NCBI GenBank assembly: GCA_002388005.1
Contig: DGLO01000047.1
Coordinates: 48,245 to 112,244 of the forward strand
DNA from: Candidatus Neomicrothrix sp. UBA4542
GTDB taxonomy: Bacteria; Actinomycetota; Acidimicrobiia; Acidimicrobiales; Poriferisodalaceae
DNA: 64,000 nucleotides
Direction: 5' to 3'
Of the stretch, positions 43,466 to 52,778 are shown one piece after another (within the stretch, counting starts at the first letter, position 1; each line of letters starts with the position of its first letter). The translations under genes and the position numbers were made by a program. The notes beneath the pieces were generated by a model, which did no database searches, was not told where the DNA came from, and worked only from the letters and a program-made list of their open reading frames with translations.

Positions 43466-43536
43466 GTCCGCAAGTCACCCGATACGAAGCTTTATCGAGG
43501 TACTAGGTTGATCTTGATCTATAGAAGGAGAGTCGG

Positions 43537-44682
43537 ATGGGGCCGCTTCAAGGAATTCGAGTCATAGAACTTCAAGGTATTGGGCCTGGACCGTTCTGCG
43601 GAATGATGCTCAGCGACATGGGAGCCGAAGTCATCCGCATCGACCGCGCGGGGAACGTCTCAGGGGGAGACCCGGACAAGCCACCGATCGACGTCCTAGC
43701 TAGAGGTAGATCATCAATCGGAGTCGATCTCAAGAACCCTGATGGAGTCGAAGTGGTTCTTCGATTAGTAGAGACAGCAGATGCCCTCATTGAAGGTTTC
43801 CGACCAGGTGTCATGGAACGTCTCGGTCTAGGACCCGAAGAATGCCTGGCAAGAAATCCGAAACTCGTGTTCGGGCGTATGACCGGGTGGGGTCAAGAAG
43901 GTCCATATGCCATGGCAGCCGGACACGACATCAACTACATCGCACTAGCTGGGGCCCTCGAACCCATCGGACGCAACGGAGAAGCTCCTCTACCTCCGCT
44001 GAACCTGGTGGGTGACTTTGGCGGTGGTGGCATGCTGTTGGCGTTCGGAGTGGCATGCGGAATTGTGGAAGCGCAGCGCTCCGGCCAGGGCCAAGTTGTA
44101 GACGCAGCCATGGTGGACGGTGCAGCGAGTCTCATGGCGATGTTTCATTCGATGCGTGCCTTGGGTGTTTGGAACGATGAGCGAGGAACCAATCTGCTCG
44201 ACACGGGCAGCCATTTTTACGATGTTTACGAGTGTGCTGACGGACGATACATATCGATCGGATCTATTGAGCCTCAGTTCTACGCCGAACTAATGCGACT
44301 TACCGAATTGGAAGGGGACGAAGATTTTGGTGCACAGATGGCTCGAAGCTCCTGGCCAGAGCTAAAAGAACGGATTTCCGGCGTTTTCAAAACCAGAACT
44401 AGAGACGAATGGTGCGAGATTATGGACGCCACTGACGTCTGCTTCGCTCCGGTGTTGACGCTTGCCGAAGCACCCGCGCATCCCCACAACCAACACCGCG
44501 AAGTATTCACAGAGGTCGCAGGTGTGACCCAACCGAACCCTTCGCCGCGATTCAGTCGGACTGAGCCGACGATCCAGAGCCCACCCGCCCATCCAGGACA
44601 GCACACCGACGAGGTACTTCACTCTGCCGGTTTCGACACGGACGATATTGTCAAGCTTCGCGACGCGGGAGCGGTGGTCTGA
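43537..44682 (+). CDS. Alpha-methylacyl-CoA racemase-like enzyme (CaiB/BaiF family III)
   Basis: A 381-residue family III CoA-transferase fold. It begins 'GPLQGIRVIELQGIGPGPFCGMMLSDMGAEV'-like; the catalytic Asp of AMACR is in GHDINY (about residue 131), with the acid/base His near residue 130 and 'DALIEGFRPGVMERLGLG' preceding it. The His-Asp pair favours racemase over CoA transfer. It inverts the C2 methyl of branched acyl-CoA so that beta-oxidation can proceed, which fits the SDR, hydratase and crotonase genes in this window. AAGGAGAG precedes ATG 43537. The CTG-start gene below overlaps its stop. Confidence 0.9.
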   Translation: MGPLQGIRVIELQGIGPGPFCGMMLSDMGAEVIRIDRAGNVSGGDPDKPPIDVLARGRSSIGVDLKNPDGVEVVLRLVETADALIEGFRPGVMERLGLGPEECLARNPKLVFGRMTGWGQEGPYAMAAGHDINYIALAGALEPIGRNGEAPLPPLNLVGDFGGGGMLLAFGVACGIVEAQRSGQGQVVDAAMVDGAASLMAMFHSMRALGVWNDERGTNLLDTGSHFYDVYECADGRYISIGSIEPQFYAELMRLTELEGDEDFGAQMARSSWPELKERISGVFKTRTRDEWCEIMDATDVCFAPVLTLAEAPAHPHNQHREVFTEVAGVTQPNPSPRFSRTEPTIQSPPAHPGQHTDEVLHSAGFDTDDIVKLRDAGAVV

Positions 44683-45041
44683 GCGTTGAGCGTGAGTCTG
44701 AAGCGACTTCAGCGCCGGTAGGCCTGCCGGCGAACCTCGTTCCGCTTTATGCGGAGGCCCAAGACATCGTCGAGCTATCACCGGCTTCGGCTTGCACAAT
44801 ACTGAGGATCGTCATTCGGGCTGTCATTCGCGATCGAGGTCTCCGTGGCCGACACATCGTCCGTGACGTAGCAACCTTGGTCGACCAAGGCGCACCTGTT
44901 GGACTCCTCAGAGCCCTCGACGTCGTAGCAATGAGTGATGAAGCAGCCAAAACGCCGGCGGAGTTAAGACTTACCGATGGACACAGCGACGCGCAGAACC
45001 TGACAATGTTCCTCCATCTACTTGCGGATCAGACAGCTTGA
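44679..45041 (+). CDS. DUF4145-like protein with apparent CTG start
   Basis: An open frame of 120 residues. It is open upstream to 44565, yet contains no ATG, GTG or TTG before residue 70; the only near-cognate start is CTG at 44679, which overlaps the racemase stop (CTGA) and has GGGAG at 44667-44671, 7 bases upstream. The protein, with 'LPANLVPLYAEAQDIVELSPASACTIL' near its start and 'TLVDQGAPVGLLRALDVV' in the middle, resembles DUF4145, a small helical domain often tied to restriction or nucleotide-related proteins. Composition and codon use look coding. Confidence 0.65.
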   Translation: MSVERESEATSAPVGLPANLVPLYAEAQDIVELSPASACTILRIVIRAVIRDRGLRGRHIVRDVATLVDQGAPVGLLRALDVVAMSDEAAKTPAELRLTDGHSDAQNLTMFLHLLADQTA

Positions 45042-45048
45042 TGGTCGA

Positions 45049-45405
45049 GTGCTGAGCACGCTTCACCTCATCGCGTGCTGGGTCCTAGTCATAGGAAACG
45101 GTTTAGCTGGCGCGTGGGCATTGGCCTCAGCACGGCTACCTCGGCTAAGAGGCCCGCAACTTTGGTGGTTCACAGCTTTCGTCGAAACCTGGGTTTTTGT
45201 GCAAGTAACTCTCGCTGCGGTGCATCTTGACGCCAGGAACGGCGGACCACAGAATTTTCACGTCTTCTACGGTGTGCTGACAGCGACAACAGTCGGCGTT
45301 CTCTATGGCTACAGAAACCAACTCAAAGGTCAACGTCACCTGCTCTACGGTTGGGGCGGCCTGTTCATTATGGGCCTGGGGATTCGAGCTTTGGTTCTGC
45401 TGTGA
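45049..45405 (+). CDS. Small integral membrane protein
   Basis: A 118-residue protein with four hydrophobic segments (about 5-25, 37-57, 68-85, 97-117). The first contains 'LIACWVLVIGNGLAGAWALA'. No catalytic motif or charged buried residues were recognised. GTG 45049 begins 7 bases after the DUF4145-like stop; TTG 45022 is an alternative that overlaps it. The tight spacing suggests an operon racemase - DUF4145-like - this gene. It ends tail to tail with pckG. Confidence 0.65.
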   Translation: MLSTLHLIACWVLVIGNGLAGAWALASARLPRLRGPQLWWFTAFVETWVFVQVTLAAVHLDARNGGPQNFHVFYGVLTATTVGVLYGYRNQLKGQRHLLYGWGGLFIMGLGIRALVLL

Positions 45406-45436
45406 CGACGCTGCGACCTAAAAGCCAACAAGCGAT

Positions 45437-47227
45437 CTAGGTGGCGAGTCTCTCGGTGAGACGCTCAAGTTGAAATCTCATCTCATCTGGGAGTCGGTCG
45501 CCTATTGACGCGTAATGCTCCTCAATCAACGTGAGCTCGTTACGCCATTCGTTTGTGTCGACTGACAACAGAGCGTTGAGAGCGTCTGTAGTCAGATCTA
45601 ACCCAGTCACATCGAGGTCCTCAGTTTTCGGGACCATTCCGATAGGTGTTTCAACCGCCTCAGTGGTGCCAGCAACACGGCCCAGAACCCATTTCAGAAC
45701 CCTCGAATTTTCGCCGAAGCCCGGCCAAATAAAGCGACCTTCGTCGTCTTTTCGGAACCAGTTAACGTAGAACAGTTTCGGAAGTTTCGCTCCATCGCTC
45801 TTTCCGATGTTGAGCCAGTGCTGAAAGTAATCACCGAAGTTGTAACCGCAGAACGGAAGCATTGCGAAGGGATCTCGACGAACGTGACCAATCGCTCCCG
45901 CAGCAGCGGCGGTCTTTTCTGAGGACATCACCGATCCTAAGAAGACACCATGCTCCCAATCGAGGGCTTCCGATACCAGCGGTACCGTCGTCGCTCGCCG
46001 ACCGCCGAACAATATCGCGGAGATCGGAACGCCCGCGGGGTCCTCCCAGGCGGCAGCGATCGACGGGCATTGCGCCGCGGGCACTGTGAATCGGGCGTTC
46101 GGATGCGCAGCTGGCTGCTCAGCTTCTGGAGTCCACGTCTGCCCCTTCCAATCGATCAAACGAGCCGGCGCTTCTTCAGTAAGGCCCTCCCACCAGACAT
46201 CTCCATCGTCTGTGTGAGCGACGTTGGTAAATACGCAGTTACCCGAAAGTGTCGCCAAAGCGTTGGGATTGGTTTTCTCACCGGTACCCGGAGCTACTCC
46301 GAAAAATCCGGCCTCGGGATTTATCGCGTACAGCTGGCCGTCCGCTCCAAATTTCATCCAGGCAATGTCGTCACCGATTGTCTCAACCTTCCAACCAGGC
46401 AGAGACGGAATCATCATCGCCATGTTGGTCTTACCGCACGCTGAAGGGAACGCCGCAGCAACGTATTTTGTTTCACCGTCGGGTGGGGTGACGCCCACAA
46501 TCAACATATGTTCGGCGAGCCAGCCTTCATCTCGCGCCATTGTTGAAGCGATCCTGAGAGCGAAGCACTTTTTGCCCAATAAGGCATTGCCGCCGTAGCC
46601 CGATCCGTACGACCAGATTTCTCGAGTGACGGGAAAATGGACTATGTACTTGTTCTCAGAATCACATGGCCAAGGAACATCATTCTCACCGGCCGCCAAA
46701 GGAGCTCCCAGTGAGTGAACGCAAGGCACCCAGTCGGCATCGCCCAAGGCATCTAATGCGCCTTGCCCCATGCGGGTCATGATTCGCATGGAAGCAGCTA
46801 CATAGGGTGAATCCGTTAACTGAACACCGATATGAGCGATGGGCGACCCCAGCGGTCCCATCGAAAAGGGCACCACAAACATGGTGCGTCCGACCATAGA
46901 ACCGCGAAAGAGATCTAGCATCTCGGTTCGCATAGATTCTGGTTCGCGCCAATTGTTGTTGTTGCCGGCGTCGGCAGGATCGTCGGTGCAGATGAACGTC
47001 CTGTCCTCAACCCGAGCGACATCACCGGGGTCGGACCGCGCCAAGAAGCTGTTGGGCCTCTTCTCGTTGTTGAGAGCAATCAGCGTGCCCTGCGCCACCA
47101 TCGACGTGGCTAAGTCGTCGTACTCCTTTTGGCTTCCATCACACCATTGGATGGATTTGGGAGTTAGGACTGCCGCCCAGTCATCAACCCATTTGAGAAG
47201 GCTTTTGTTGGCGGTCGCACCAGGCAT
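45437..47227 (-). CDS. pckG: Phosphoenolpyruvate carboxykinase, GTP type
   Basis: A 596-residue cytosolic enzyme that converts oxaloacetate and GTP to PEP and CO2 in gluconeogenesis (reversed in anaplerosis). The P-loop FPSACGKTN (with the reactive Cys near residue 272), '[32 protein letters not shown]' (split here into Mn- and PEP-binding regions) and '[13 protein letters not shown]' are GTP-type hallmarks. GGAGG sits 5 bases before ATG 47227. A cold-shock-like small protein gene lies 53 bases upstream on the same strand. Confidence 0.96.
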   Translation of the reverse strand: MPGATANKSLLKWVDDWAAVLTPKSIQWCDGSQKEYDDLATSMVAQGTLIALNNEKRPNSFLARSDPGDVARVEDRTFICTDDPADAGNNNNWREPESMRTEMLDLFRGSMVGRTMFVVPFSMGPLGSPIAHIGVQLTDSPYVAASMRIMTRMGQGALDALGDADWVPCVHSLGAPLAAGENDVPWPCDSENKYIVHFPVTREIWSYGSGYGGNALLGKKCFALRIASTMARDEGWLAEHMLIVGVTPPDGETKYVAAAFPSACGKTNMAMMIPSLPGWKVETIGDDIAWMKFGADGQLYAINPEAGFFGVAPGTGEKTNPNALATLSGNCVFTNVAHTDDGDVWWEGLTEEAPARLIDWKGQTWTPEAEQPAAHPNARFTVPAAQCPSIAAAWEDPAGVPISAILFGGRRATTVPLVSEALDWEHGVFLGSVMSSEKTAAAAGAIGHVRRDPFAMLPFCGYNFGDYFQHWLNIGKSDGAKLPKLFYVNWFRKDDEGRFIWPGFGENSRVLKWVLGRVAGTTEAVETPIGMVPKTEDLDVTGLDLTTDALNALLSVDTNEWRNELTLIEEHYASIGDRLPDEMRFQLERLTERLAT

Positions 47228-47280
47228 GTTGACCTCCGTTTGCGTTTAGACGTCAACCGGGGAATATCCCCAGTTCTCGG

Positions 47281-47526
47281 TCACGCGTCGCCCCCCGCGG
47301 CGGTGATCCAATCGGGCGTGCCAAGGTCAACTTCACTGCCCAGCCTTAGCTGAGTGGCTAATCCTTGTTCGTTGAGGTCAAAGATGATCCGCTGCCCCTG
47401 TCGCACCATTCGAAAGATTGAGCCCTCAAGAGCGTCCAAGGCAAGGTCGTACTCGGTGCGGTCCACATCCTCGACCACCACTCCCGTTTTGGACTGGGGG
47501 TCATATGCTTTTATGACGCCTTGCAC
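47281..47526 (-). CDS. Cold-shock-domain-like small protein
   Basis: An 81-residue protein. The order 'VQGVIKAYDPQSKTGVV', then 'LEGSIFRMVRQGQRIIFDLNEQGLATQLRLG' parallels the cold-shock domain (G-x-V-K-W-F-N...; I-x-x-G-x-R-x-L-x-x-G-Q-x-V-x-F-x-x-x-x-G-x-x-A). The RNP1 and RNP2 aromatic residues that stack on nucleic acid (KGFGFI, VFVH) are replaced, so RNA binding is uncertain. GTG 47526 follows GGAGG (47532-47536) with 5-base spacing and is preferred over the open frame to GTG 47616. Probably co-transcribed with pckG. Confidence 0.65.
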   Translation of the reverse strand: MQGVIKAYDPQSKTGVVVEDVDRTEYDLALDALEGSIFRMVRQGQRIIFDLNEQGLATQLRLGSEVDLGTPDWITAAGGDA

Positions 47527-47663
47527 TAGGGCCTCCGGTAGTACTTCTGAAGGTGGTGTTCGATCTATGACACAAGCTTCGTTGTCGAACAAATGGCACG
47601 TCGGCGAAGCGGGCACAACTTAGCAACTAAGCGATGCTTCTGGGGGGAGTGTCGCCATAAGCG

Positions 47664-49349
47664 ATGGTCACCTATTCATGCGGCGACTCACAGGTAGCAT
47701 CGGCTTCTGTGGAAATAACCTCTGTTCTCTCCACCACTCAACTTGTGGAAGCTCTCTCAGCATTCCATACGGCTCTCGAAGCTCACCGCGAGTCGATTAA
47801 CCGACTCAACGTGTATCCCGTCCCTGACGGCGATACAGGGACCAATATGGCGCTAACCGTCGGCTCGGTCCTAGAAGAGCTTGAAGGAATTGACCCGAGC
47901 AACCGGACCGCGGTTTGCGCTGCGATTTCACACGGCTCGCTAATGGGAGCCCGCGGTAATTCGGGTGTGATTCTGTCGCAGATACTGCGTGGGTTGAGCG
48001 CGTGTCTTGCTGATTCGAGTGACATAGATGGGGCTCTACTTGCTACAGCATTAACGGAGGCGAGTGTCGCAGCAGATGGCGCTGTGATGAAGCCAGTGGA
48101 AGGGACCATCCTTACAGTTGCTCGTGAATCAGCTAGAGGAGCGCGCGAGGTAGAAGAAGGAGCAACTCCTCTTCGAGTCGTTGAAGGAGCTCTGACGGAA
48201 GGGAAAGTTGCCCTTGAACGCACCCCAGAGCAGCTAGAAGTTTTGCGCGAGGCAGGAGTCGTGGACGCAGGGGGAGCGGGATTTCTCCTACTGCTTCATG
48301 CAGTTCTTCACGTGATAGACGGTCGTGAGCTTCCGGCCGCGCCCGAGCAGCCGGGCCCAGCAGTCGGCGTCTCGCTCGGAGCAGCCGGAAACGACGGTTC
48401 TGAGCTTCGCTACGAAGTCATGTTTCTGTTGTATGCACCCGACGACACCATCGAGGATTTCAAGGCTGTGTGGGCTGGATTAGGCGACTCAATCGTTGTA
48501 GTTGGCGGAGATGGGCTCTGGAATTGTCATATCCATACTGATGATATTGGACCGGTCGTTGAGGCTGGGATAGAGGTAGGGCGACCTCAACAGATTCGGG
48601 TGACGGACTTGGCTGAAGAGGTCATGGAGGAGCGATGGGTCCGGGAAGCGACTGCCGAAGGAAAGGCCAATGATTTCCCGAGCCCAGAACCGGTGCCGTG
48701 CGCGGTTGTCGCGGTGTCCCCGGCTCCAGGCATCAGTCGAATTTTCCACAGTCTCGGTGTGCAGGAACTTGTCGTGGGGGGCCAGACCATGAATCCATCG
48801 ACGGCGGAACTGTTAGAAGCGGTGGAACGGGTGCTTGCGGATCAAGTCATCGTTCTTCCCAATAATTCGAACATCGTCGCGGTAGCTCACAGTGTCGACG
48901 GGCAGACCACAAAGCACGTAGAAGTCGTCCCCACCACCTCTGTACCGGAAGGCTTTGCGTCGCTGTTGGGGTACGACCCCCAAAGCGACGCCGTAACTAA
49001 CGCTGAATCCATGGCCGAGATTGCCCAAGGAGTTGTTGTTGGGGAGGTAACTCGCGCTATTCGCGCAGCGACCAGCTCGGCGGGAGAGGTCTCGGCCGGC
49101 GATTGGGTTGGTCTGGATCGAAACGGTATCTGCTCTGTAGGGGACACCCCGGTAGCAGCGGCAACCAAATTGCTCAATGATCTAGTAGGCCAAGACCACG
49201 AGATATTGACGGTCATCGTCGGTGAAAATGTTAGCGATGGAGAGACTCGCGTCGTTGCAGAATGGGTCACAGAAAACCGACCAAATATTGAGATAGAAAT
49301 TCATCACGGCGGTCAAGGCCACTACCCGTATTTGTTTGGGGTGGAATGA
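47664..49349 (+). CDS. DAK2-domain protein, fatty-acid-kinase FakA-like
   Basis: A 561-residue protein: an N-terminal Dak2 kinase domain (about 20-220; 'NVYPVPDGDTGTNM', 'GSLMGARGNSGVILSQILRG') and a C-terminal DegV-like/EDD part ('VIVLPNNSNIVAVAHS'). FakA phosphorylates fatty acid bound to FakB, producing acyl phosphate that PlsY/PlsX use for phospholipid synthesis; plsX is 4.9 kb downstream. Position directly before recG is conserved across Gram-positive bacteria. ATG 47664 is the frame start; GTG 47709 is possible. It overlaps recG by 4 bases. Confidence 0.88.
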   Translation: MVTYSCGDSQVASASVEITSVLSTTQLVEALSAFHTALEAHRESINRLNVYPVPDGDTGTNMALTVGSVLEELEGIDPSNRTAVCAAISHGSLMGARGNSGVILSQILRGLSACLADSSDIDGALLATALTEASVAADGAVMKPVEGTILTVARESARGAREVEEGATPLRVVEGALTEGKVALERTPEQLEVLREAGVVDAGGAGFLLLLHAVLHVIDGRELPAAPEQPGPAVGVSLGAAGNDGSELRYEVMFLLYAPDDTIEDFKAVWAGLGDSIVVVGGDGLWNCHIHTDDIGPVVEAGIEVGRPQQIRVTDLAEEVMEERWVREATAEGKANDFPSPEPVPCAVVAVSPAPGISRIFHSLGVQELVVGGQTMNPSTAELLEAVERVLADQVIVLPNNSNIVAVAHSVDGQTTKHVEVVPTTSVPEGFASLLGYDPQSDAVTNAESMAEIAQGVVVGEVTRAIRAATSSAGEVSAGDWVGLDRNGICSVGDTPVAAATKLLNDLVGQDHEILTVIVGENVSDGETRVVAEWVTENRPNIEIEIHHGGQGHYPYLFGVE

Positions 49350-51481
49350 CAGAACCGCTGTCTCTTCGGGAACTCGACGCTATAAGCGTCGGTCGGTTGC
49401 AAGGAGTTGGCCCCCAGCGGCAAGCGTCGCTTCGCGAGGTTCAAATCGAAACGGTTTTTGACTTGTTGACGCATTACCCGCGTCGGTATGTCGATCGAAG
49501 TCGGGAGGCGAAACTCGGTGAAGTGACCCCCGGGCAAGAAGTCATGGTGGTGGGAGACATCGAGAGCGTCGAGACACGGAGAACACGAAATCGAAAATCC
49601 ATAGTTGAAGTGTCGTTATTCGATGACACGGGGCATCTGCAACTCGTTTTCTTTAATCAAGCGTGGCGCGCCAAACAACTCAAGGAAGGTCTCACAATCG
49701 CGTTGTTCGGGAAAGTTGACCTTTATCGAAAACAACTCCGGATGACCAATCCCGTGGTTGATTTAGTTGGAGACCGCACCGGGAAAATTATCGCCATCTA
49801 TCCTCAGTCGGAAAAAGCTGGGCTGACTACGTGGGACATAGGCCGTTGGTCCACCGAGGCGTTACGTCGATGTGAGCCTCGAGGCATAGAGGAGCCGCTT
49901 TCGCGCCAATTGCTTGAGGAGTTACAGTTGCCTGACCGAGCGACGGCATTCAAGGCGATCCACCAACCCAGTTCCACATCAGAGGTTTCACAGGCGAGAA
50001 ATCGTCTTGTGCTTGATGAACTTCTGCGCATCCAACTGGTCCTGAGAATACGCAAAATCCGTCGTCTAGAAAGTGCCTCCGGGATCGCCCACAAAGGTGA
50101 TAGCCCCCTGGTTACAAGTTTCTTAGATCGCTTGCCCTTCAAACTCACGACGGCCCAGCAGCGCACAATGGAAGAGGTCACTGTGGATCTGAAGACTGAA
50201 CAACCTATGCATCGGCTGTTACAGGGCGATGTTGGCGCAGGTAAAACACTTGTTGCGTTGCATGCACTGCTCACGGCAGTAGCTGATGGTCATCAAGGAG
50301 CATTGATGGCACCGACCGAGGTCTTAGCTGAGCAGCATTACTTGAGTTTGGCTGAACTGGCTGAAGGCCTAGAAATATCAGACGATTCAACGCTGACGGG
50401 CCGAAGACCCCTGTCAGTCAAGGTGTTGACCAATCGCATTATGGGAGCTGAGCGGCAACAAGTGATCAAGGGAATGCAGAACGGCTCTGTCGATCTGGTT
50501 ATTGGAACGCACGCCCTTATACAAGAAGGAATCAGCTTTTCGTCGCTGAGCGTTGTGGTGGTTGATGAACAACATCGATTCGGGGTCGAGCAACGATCTG
50601 TCCTCAGAGAACGAGGTCGCTCTGACGGTAAATGGCCACACCTGCTAGTGATGACAGCAACTCCCATACCGCGCACTGCGGCGATGACGGTGTACGGCGA
50701 TTTAGATGTATCGACGTTGGACGAGTTACCCCCCGGTCGAATGCCGATCAGTACGTTTTGGGTAAGGGACGATACTGAAGCCGTATGGCAGCACCTGCGG
50801 TCGGAAATATCGCAAGGCCGACAGGCCTATGTCGTCTGTCCTCTTATTGAAGAAAGCGACAAACTTGATGCCAATTCGGCAGAGACCACCATGGACCTTT
50901 TATCTGAGGGCGAACTATCAGGACTCAGACTGGGACTTTTGCACGGTCGATTGCCTGCAATAGATAAGAAGGAGACCATGGATGCGTTTCGTGACGGACA
51001 GTTGGATGTCCTGGTTGCCACCACGGTGATTGAAGTAGGGGTGGATGTTCCAAACGCAACGACCATGGTCATCCTGTCTGCCGACCGGTTTGGGATTGCC
51101 CAACTCCATCAACTTCGGGGAAGAGTGGGCCGCGACGCGCACCGGTCCACGTGCTTCTTAGTCGCTACCGAAGAGATTTCCGAAGACGCCGAAGCTCGAC
51201 TTCAAGCCCTGGAGGAGTCGACCGACGGATTTGCTCTAGCGGAACGAGATCTTGAACTTCGAGGAGAGGGCACGATTTTTGATCAGAAGCAGTCGGGCCG
51301 AAACGACCTGAAACTGGCCTCACTGGCGAGGGACCGCGTGTGGGTCGAACGTGCACGCGACCTCGCTGCAGGTCTCGTAAATGAAAATGGATCCTTAGAG
51401 CAACACGAAGCCCTGCAAGACGAAGTGAGATGGTTTGTAGAGCGGCGCGACGATGATGCAGAGAATCTCCTACGAGGTTGA
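49346..51481 (+). CDS. recG: ATP-dependent DNA helicase RecG
   Basis: A 711-residue superfamily 2 branch-migration helicase. It has an N-terminal wedge/OB domain (about 1-230, with 'GEVTPGQEVMVVGDIESVETRRTRN'), Walker A GDVGAGKT (about residue 295), motif II VVDEQHRFG, 'MTATPIPRT', and motif VI region 'QLHQLRGRVGR'. It rewinds stalled forks and resolves recombination intermediates. It starts in a 4-base ATGA overlap with the DAK2 gene. Canonical family length. Confidence 0.96.
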   Translation: MTEPLSLRELDAISVGRLQGVGPQRQASLREVQIETVFDLLTHYPRRYVDRSREAKLGEVTPGQEVMVVGDIESVETRRTRNRKSIVEVSLFDDTGHLQLVFFNQAWRAKQLKEGLTIALFGKVDLYRKQLRMTNPVVDLVGDRTGKIIAIYPQSEKAGLTTWDIGRWSTEALRRCEPRGIEEPLSRQLLEELQLPDRATAFKAIHQPSSTSEVSQARNRLVLDELLRIQLVLRIRKIRRLESASGIAHKGDSPLVTSFLDRLPFKLTTAQQRTMEEVTVDLKTEQPMHRLLQGDVGAGKTLVALHALLTAVADGHQGALMAPTEVLAEQHYLSLAELAEGLEISDDSTLTGRRPLSVKVLTNRIMGAERQQVIKGMQNGSVDLVIGTHALIQEGISFSSLSVVVVDEQHRFGVEQRSVLRERGRSDGKWPHLLVMTATPIPRTAAMTVYGDLDVSTLDELPPGRMPISTFWVRDDTEAVWQHLRSEISQGRQAYVVCPLIEESDKLDANSAETTMDLLSEGELSGLRLGLLHGRLPAIDKKETMDAFRDGQLDVLVATTVIEVGVDVPNATTMVILSADRFGIAQLHQLRGRVGRDAHRSTCFLVATEEISEDAEARLQALEESTDGFALAERDLELRGEGTIFDQKQSGRNDLKLASLARDRVWVERARDLAAGLVNENGSLEQHEALQDEVRWFVERRDDDAENLLRG

Positions 51482-51498
51482 AAACGCGAAACCCCCGT

Positions 51499-51657
51499 TC
51501 ACTCATCCTCGACAATGATGTCCCACCGATCAAGACAATCTCTGCACCTGTATGCGACGACGTCGCCTGGCTGGAAACCTTCGTCGGGCTCTTCGTAACT
51601 GAGACGGCGGCACAGGCCCCCGCAATCAACGCAGATGATCGATTCGGGCACATCCAT
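51499..51657 (-). CDS. 52-residue zinc-ribbon protein, antisense between recG and rsmD
   Basis: Read on the minus strand between recG and rsmD. The protein begins MDVPESIICVDCGGLCRRL, with Cys pairs C9-x2-C12 (Cys16 near) and C-R-D-C near residues 39-42, forming a compact four-cysteine zinc ribbon, with an acidic end. There is no clear ribosome binding site, and only 28 bases separate its ATG from the rsmD start on the other strand, so the mRNA may be leaderless. Codon usage and Cys spacing support a real gene. Family not recognised. Confidence 0.6.
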   Translation of the reverse strand: MDVPESIICVDCGGLCRRLSYEEPDEGFQPGDVVAYRCRDCLDRWDIIVEDE

Positions 51658-51685
51658 AACAACAGTGTGCCGTTAGTGTCGTTGT

Positions 51686-52207
51686 ATGCGCATCGTTGGA
51701 GGCACATTGCGCGGACGTCGGATCAACGCTCCGCTGGATGAAACGACTCGACCAACCTCAGACCGCGCGCGAGAAGCGATCTTCAACATGCTTTTTAGTC
51801 TCGGATTACCAGAGGGCGGCCGGGTAGCGGATCTGTTTTCCGGCTCGGGCGCGCTGGGCCTCGAGGCGCTATCGCGTGGCGCAACTGAAGTCTTCTTTGT
51901 CGACAACCACGCAAGTGCGTGTAAAGCCATCAAAACGAACCTTGGTTTGTTGGACCTTCACGCTCAGGTGATACGAGGTGACGCCGTGGAAACGCTTCGG
52001 TCGTTAGACGTGGACCTAGTGTTGGCGGACCCACCGTACGGTTTCGACGACTGGCAAATTCTTCTGGCAGGTGCAGGCAAAGCGGTTGTCGTGGCTGAAA
52101 CCAACTCAAAGATCGGTCCCTTTGAGGGATGGGACGTGATCCGCAGCCGAAGCTATGGGCGGGCAGTAGTGACGATATTGAGCCCCGAAAAGGCAAATAT
52201 GGGCTGA
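51686..52207 (+). CDS. rsmD: 16S rRNA guanine(966)-N2-methyltransferase RsmD
   Basis: A 173-residue SAM-dependent methyltransferase modifying G966 of 16S rRNA. It has 'MRIVGGTLRGRRI' at the N terminus, SAM motif 'LFSGSGALGLEALSRGA' (about residue 53) and the catalytic DPPY in 'LADPPYGFDDW' (about residue 114). ATG 51686 matches the family start. It precedes coaD, as in most bacteria. No ribosome binding site is apparent, so translation may be leaderless. Confidence 0.95.
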   Translation: MRIVGGTLRGRRINAPLDETTRPTSDRAREAIFNMLFSLGLPEGGRVADLFSGSGALGLEALSRGATEVFFVDNHASACKAIKTNLGLLDLHAQVIRGDAVETLRSLDVDLVLADPPYGFDDWQILLAGAGKAVVVAETNSKIGPFEGWDVIRSRSYGRAVVTILSPEKANMG

Positions 52208-52242
52208 TTTCGAGGGATTTCACCAGTGGACAGTGGAGGATT

Positions 52243-52272
52243 TTGCCAAGGATCGGTACCGTTTCCTATAGC
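52243..52272 (+). promoter_or_regulatory. Predicted coaD promoter
   Basis: TTGCCA (52243-52248), 18-base spacer, TATAGC (52267-52272), in the 91-base gap before coaD. Transcription would start about 20 bases before the GTG start codon. Called from consensus match only. Confidence 0.4.
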
Positions 52273-52298
52273 CGATTGCGCTAAGCGAGGAGACGCTC

Positions 52299-52778
52299 GT
52301 GGTCAAGGTTCTGTACCCGGGGTCATTCGACCCGGTCCACAATGGCCACATGGAGATCTGTACGACGGCAAGTCGCCTATTCGACCATGTCGTCGTCGCC
52401 GCTATGCGCAATCCCCAGAAGTCGGACCCGTTCTTCACAGATGACGAACGATTCGAAATGCTCACGGAGGCGTGTACTCATTTAGAGAACGTCGAAGTCG
52501 TGGAGTTCGGAGAATTGGTAGTGGACCTAGCCGATCGGCTTGACGTTGATTTCATTATCAAAGGTCTTAGAGGAGCAGCCGATTTTGAGTCCGAATTACA
52601 GATGGCTCAAATGAATAAATCAGTGAGTGGCGTCGAGACGCTCTTCTTACCTTCTACCAGCGAAAGCGCCTTCATAGCGTCGAAGTACATCCGGGACATT
52701 ACGAGATTCGGCACTGACTGTTCGCACCTGGTTCCGGAGGCGGTAGCGCTTCGGCTCCCGACAAAGATGCCCAAGTGA
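52299..52778 (+). CDS. coaD: Phosphopantetheine adenylyltransferase
   Basis: A 159-residue hexameric enzyme making dephospho-CoA from 4'-phosphopantetheine and ATP. It has 'LYPGSFDPVHNGHMEI' (the H-x-G-H nucleotidyltransferase motif, residues 4-19), and 'SSKYIRDI'-like C-terminal region 'SAFIASKYIRDI'. GTG 52299 follows GAGGAG with 6-base spacing. It overlaps the next gene by 4 bases (GTGA). CoaA, the first enzyme of the pathway, is encoded at 14954. Confidence 0.96.
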   Translation: MVKVLYPGSFDPVHNGHMEICTTASRLFDHVVVAAMRNPQKSDPFFTDDERFEMLTEACTHLENVEVVEFGELVVDLADRLDVDFIIKGLRGAADFESELQMAQMNKSVSGVETLFLPSTSESAFIASKYIRDITRFGTDCSHLVPEAVALRLPTKMPK

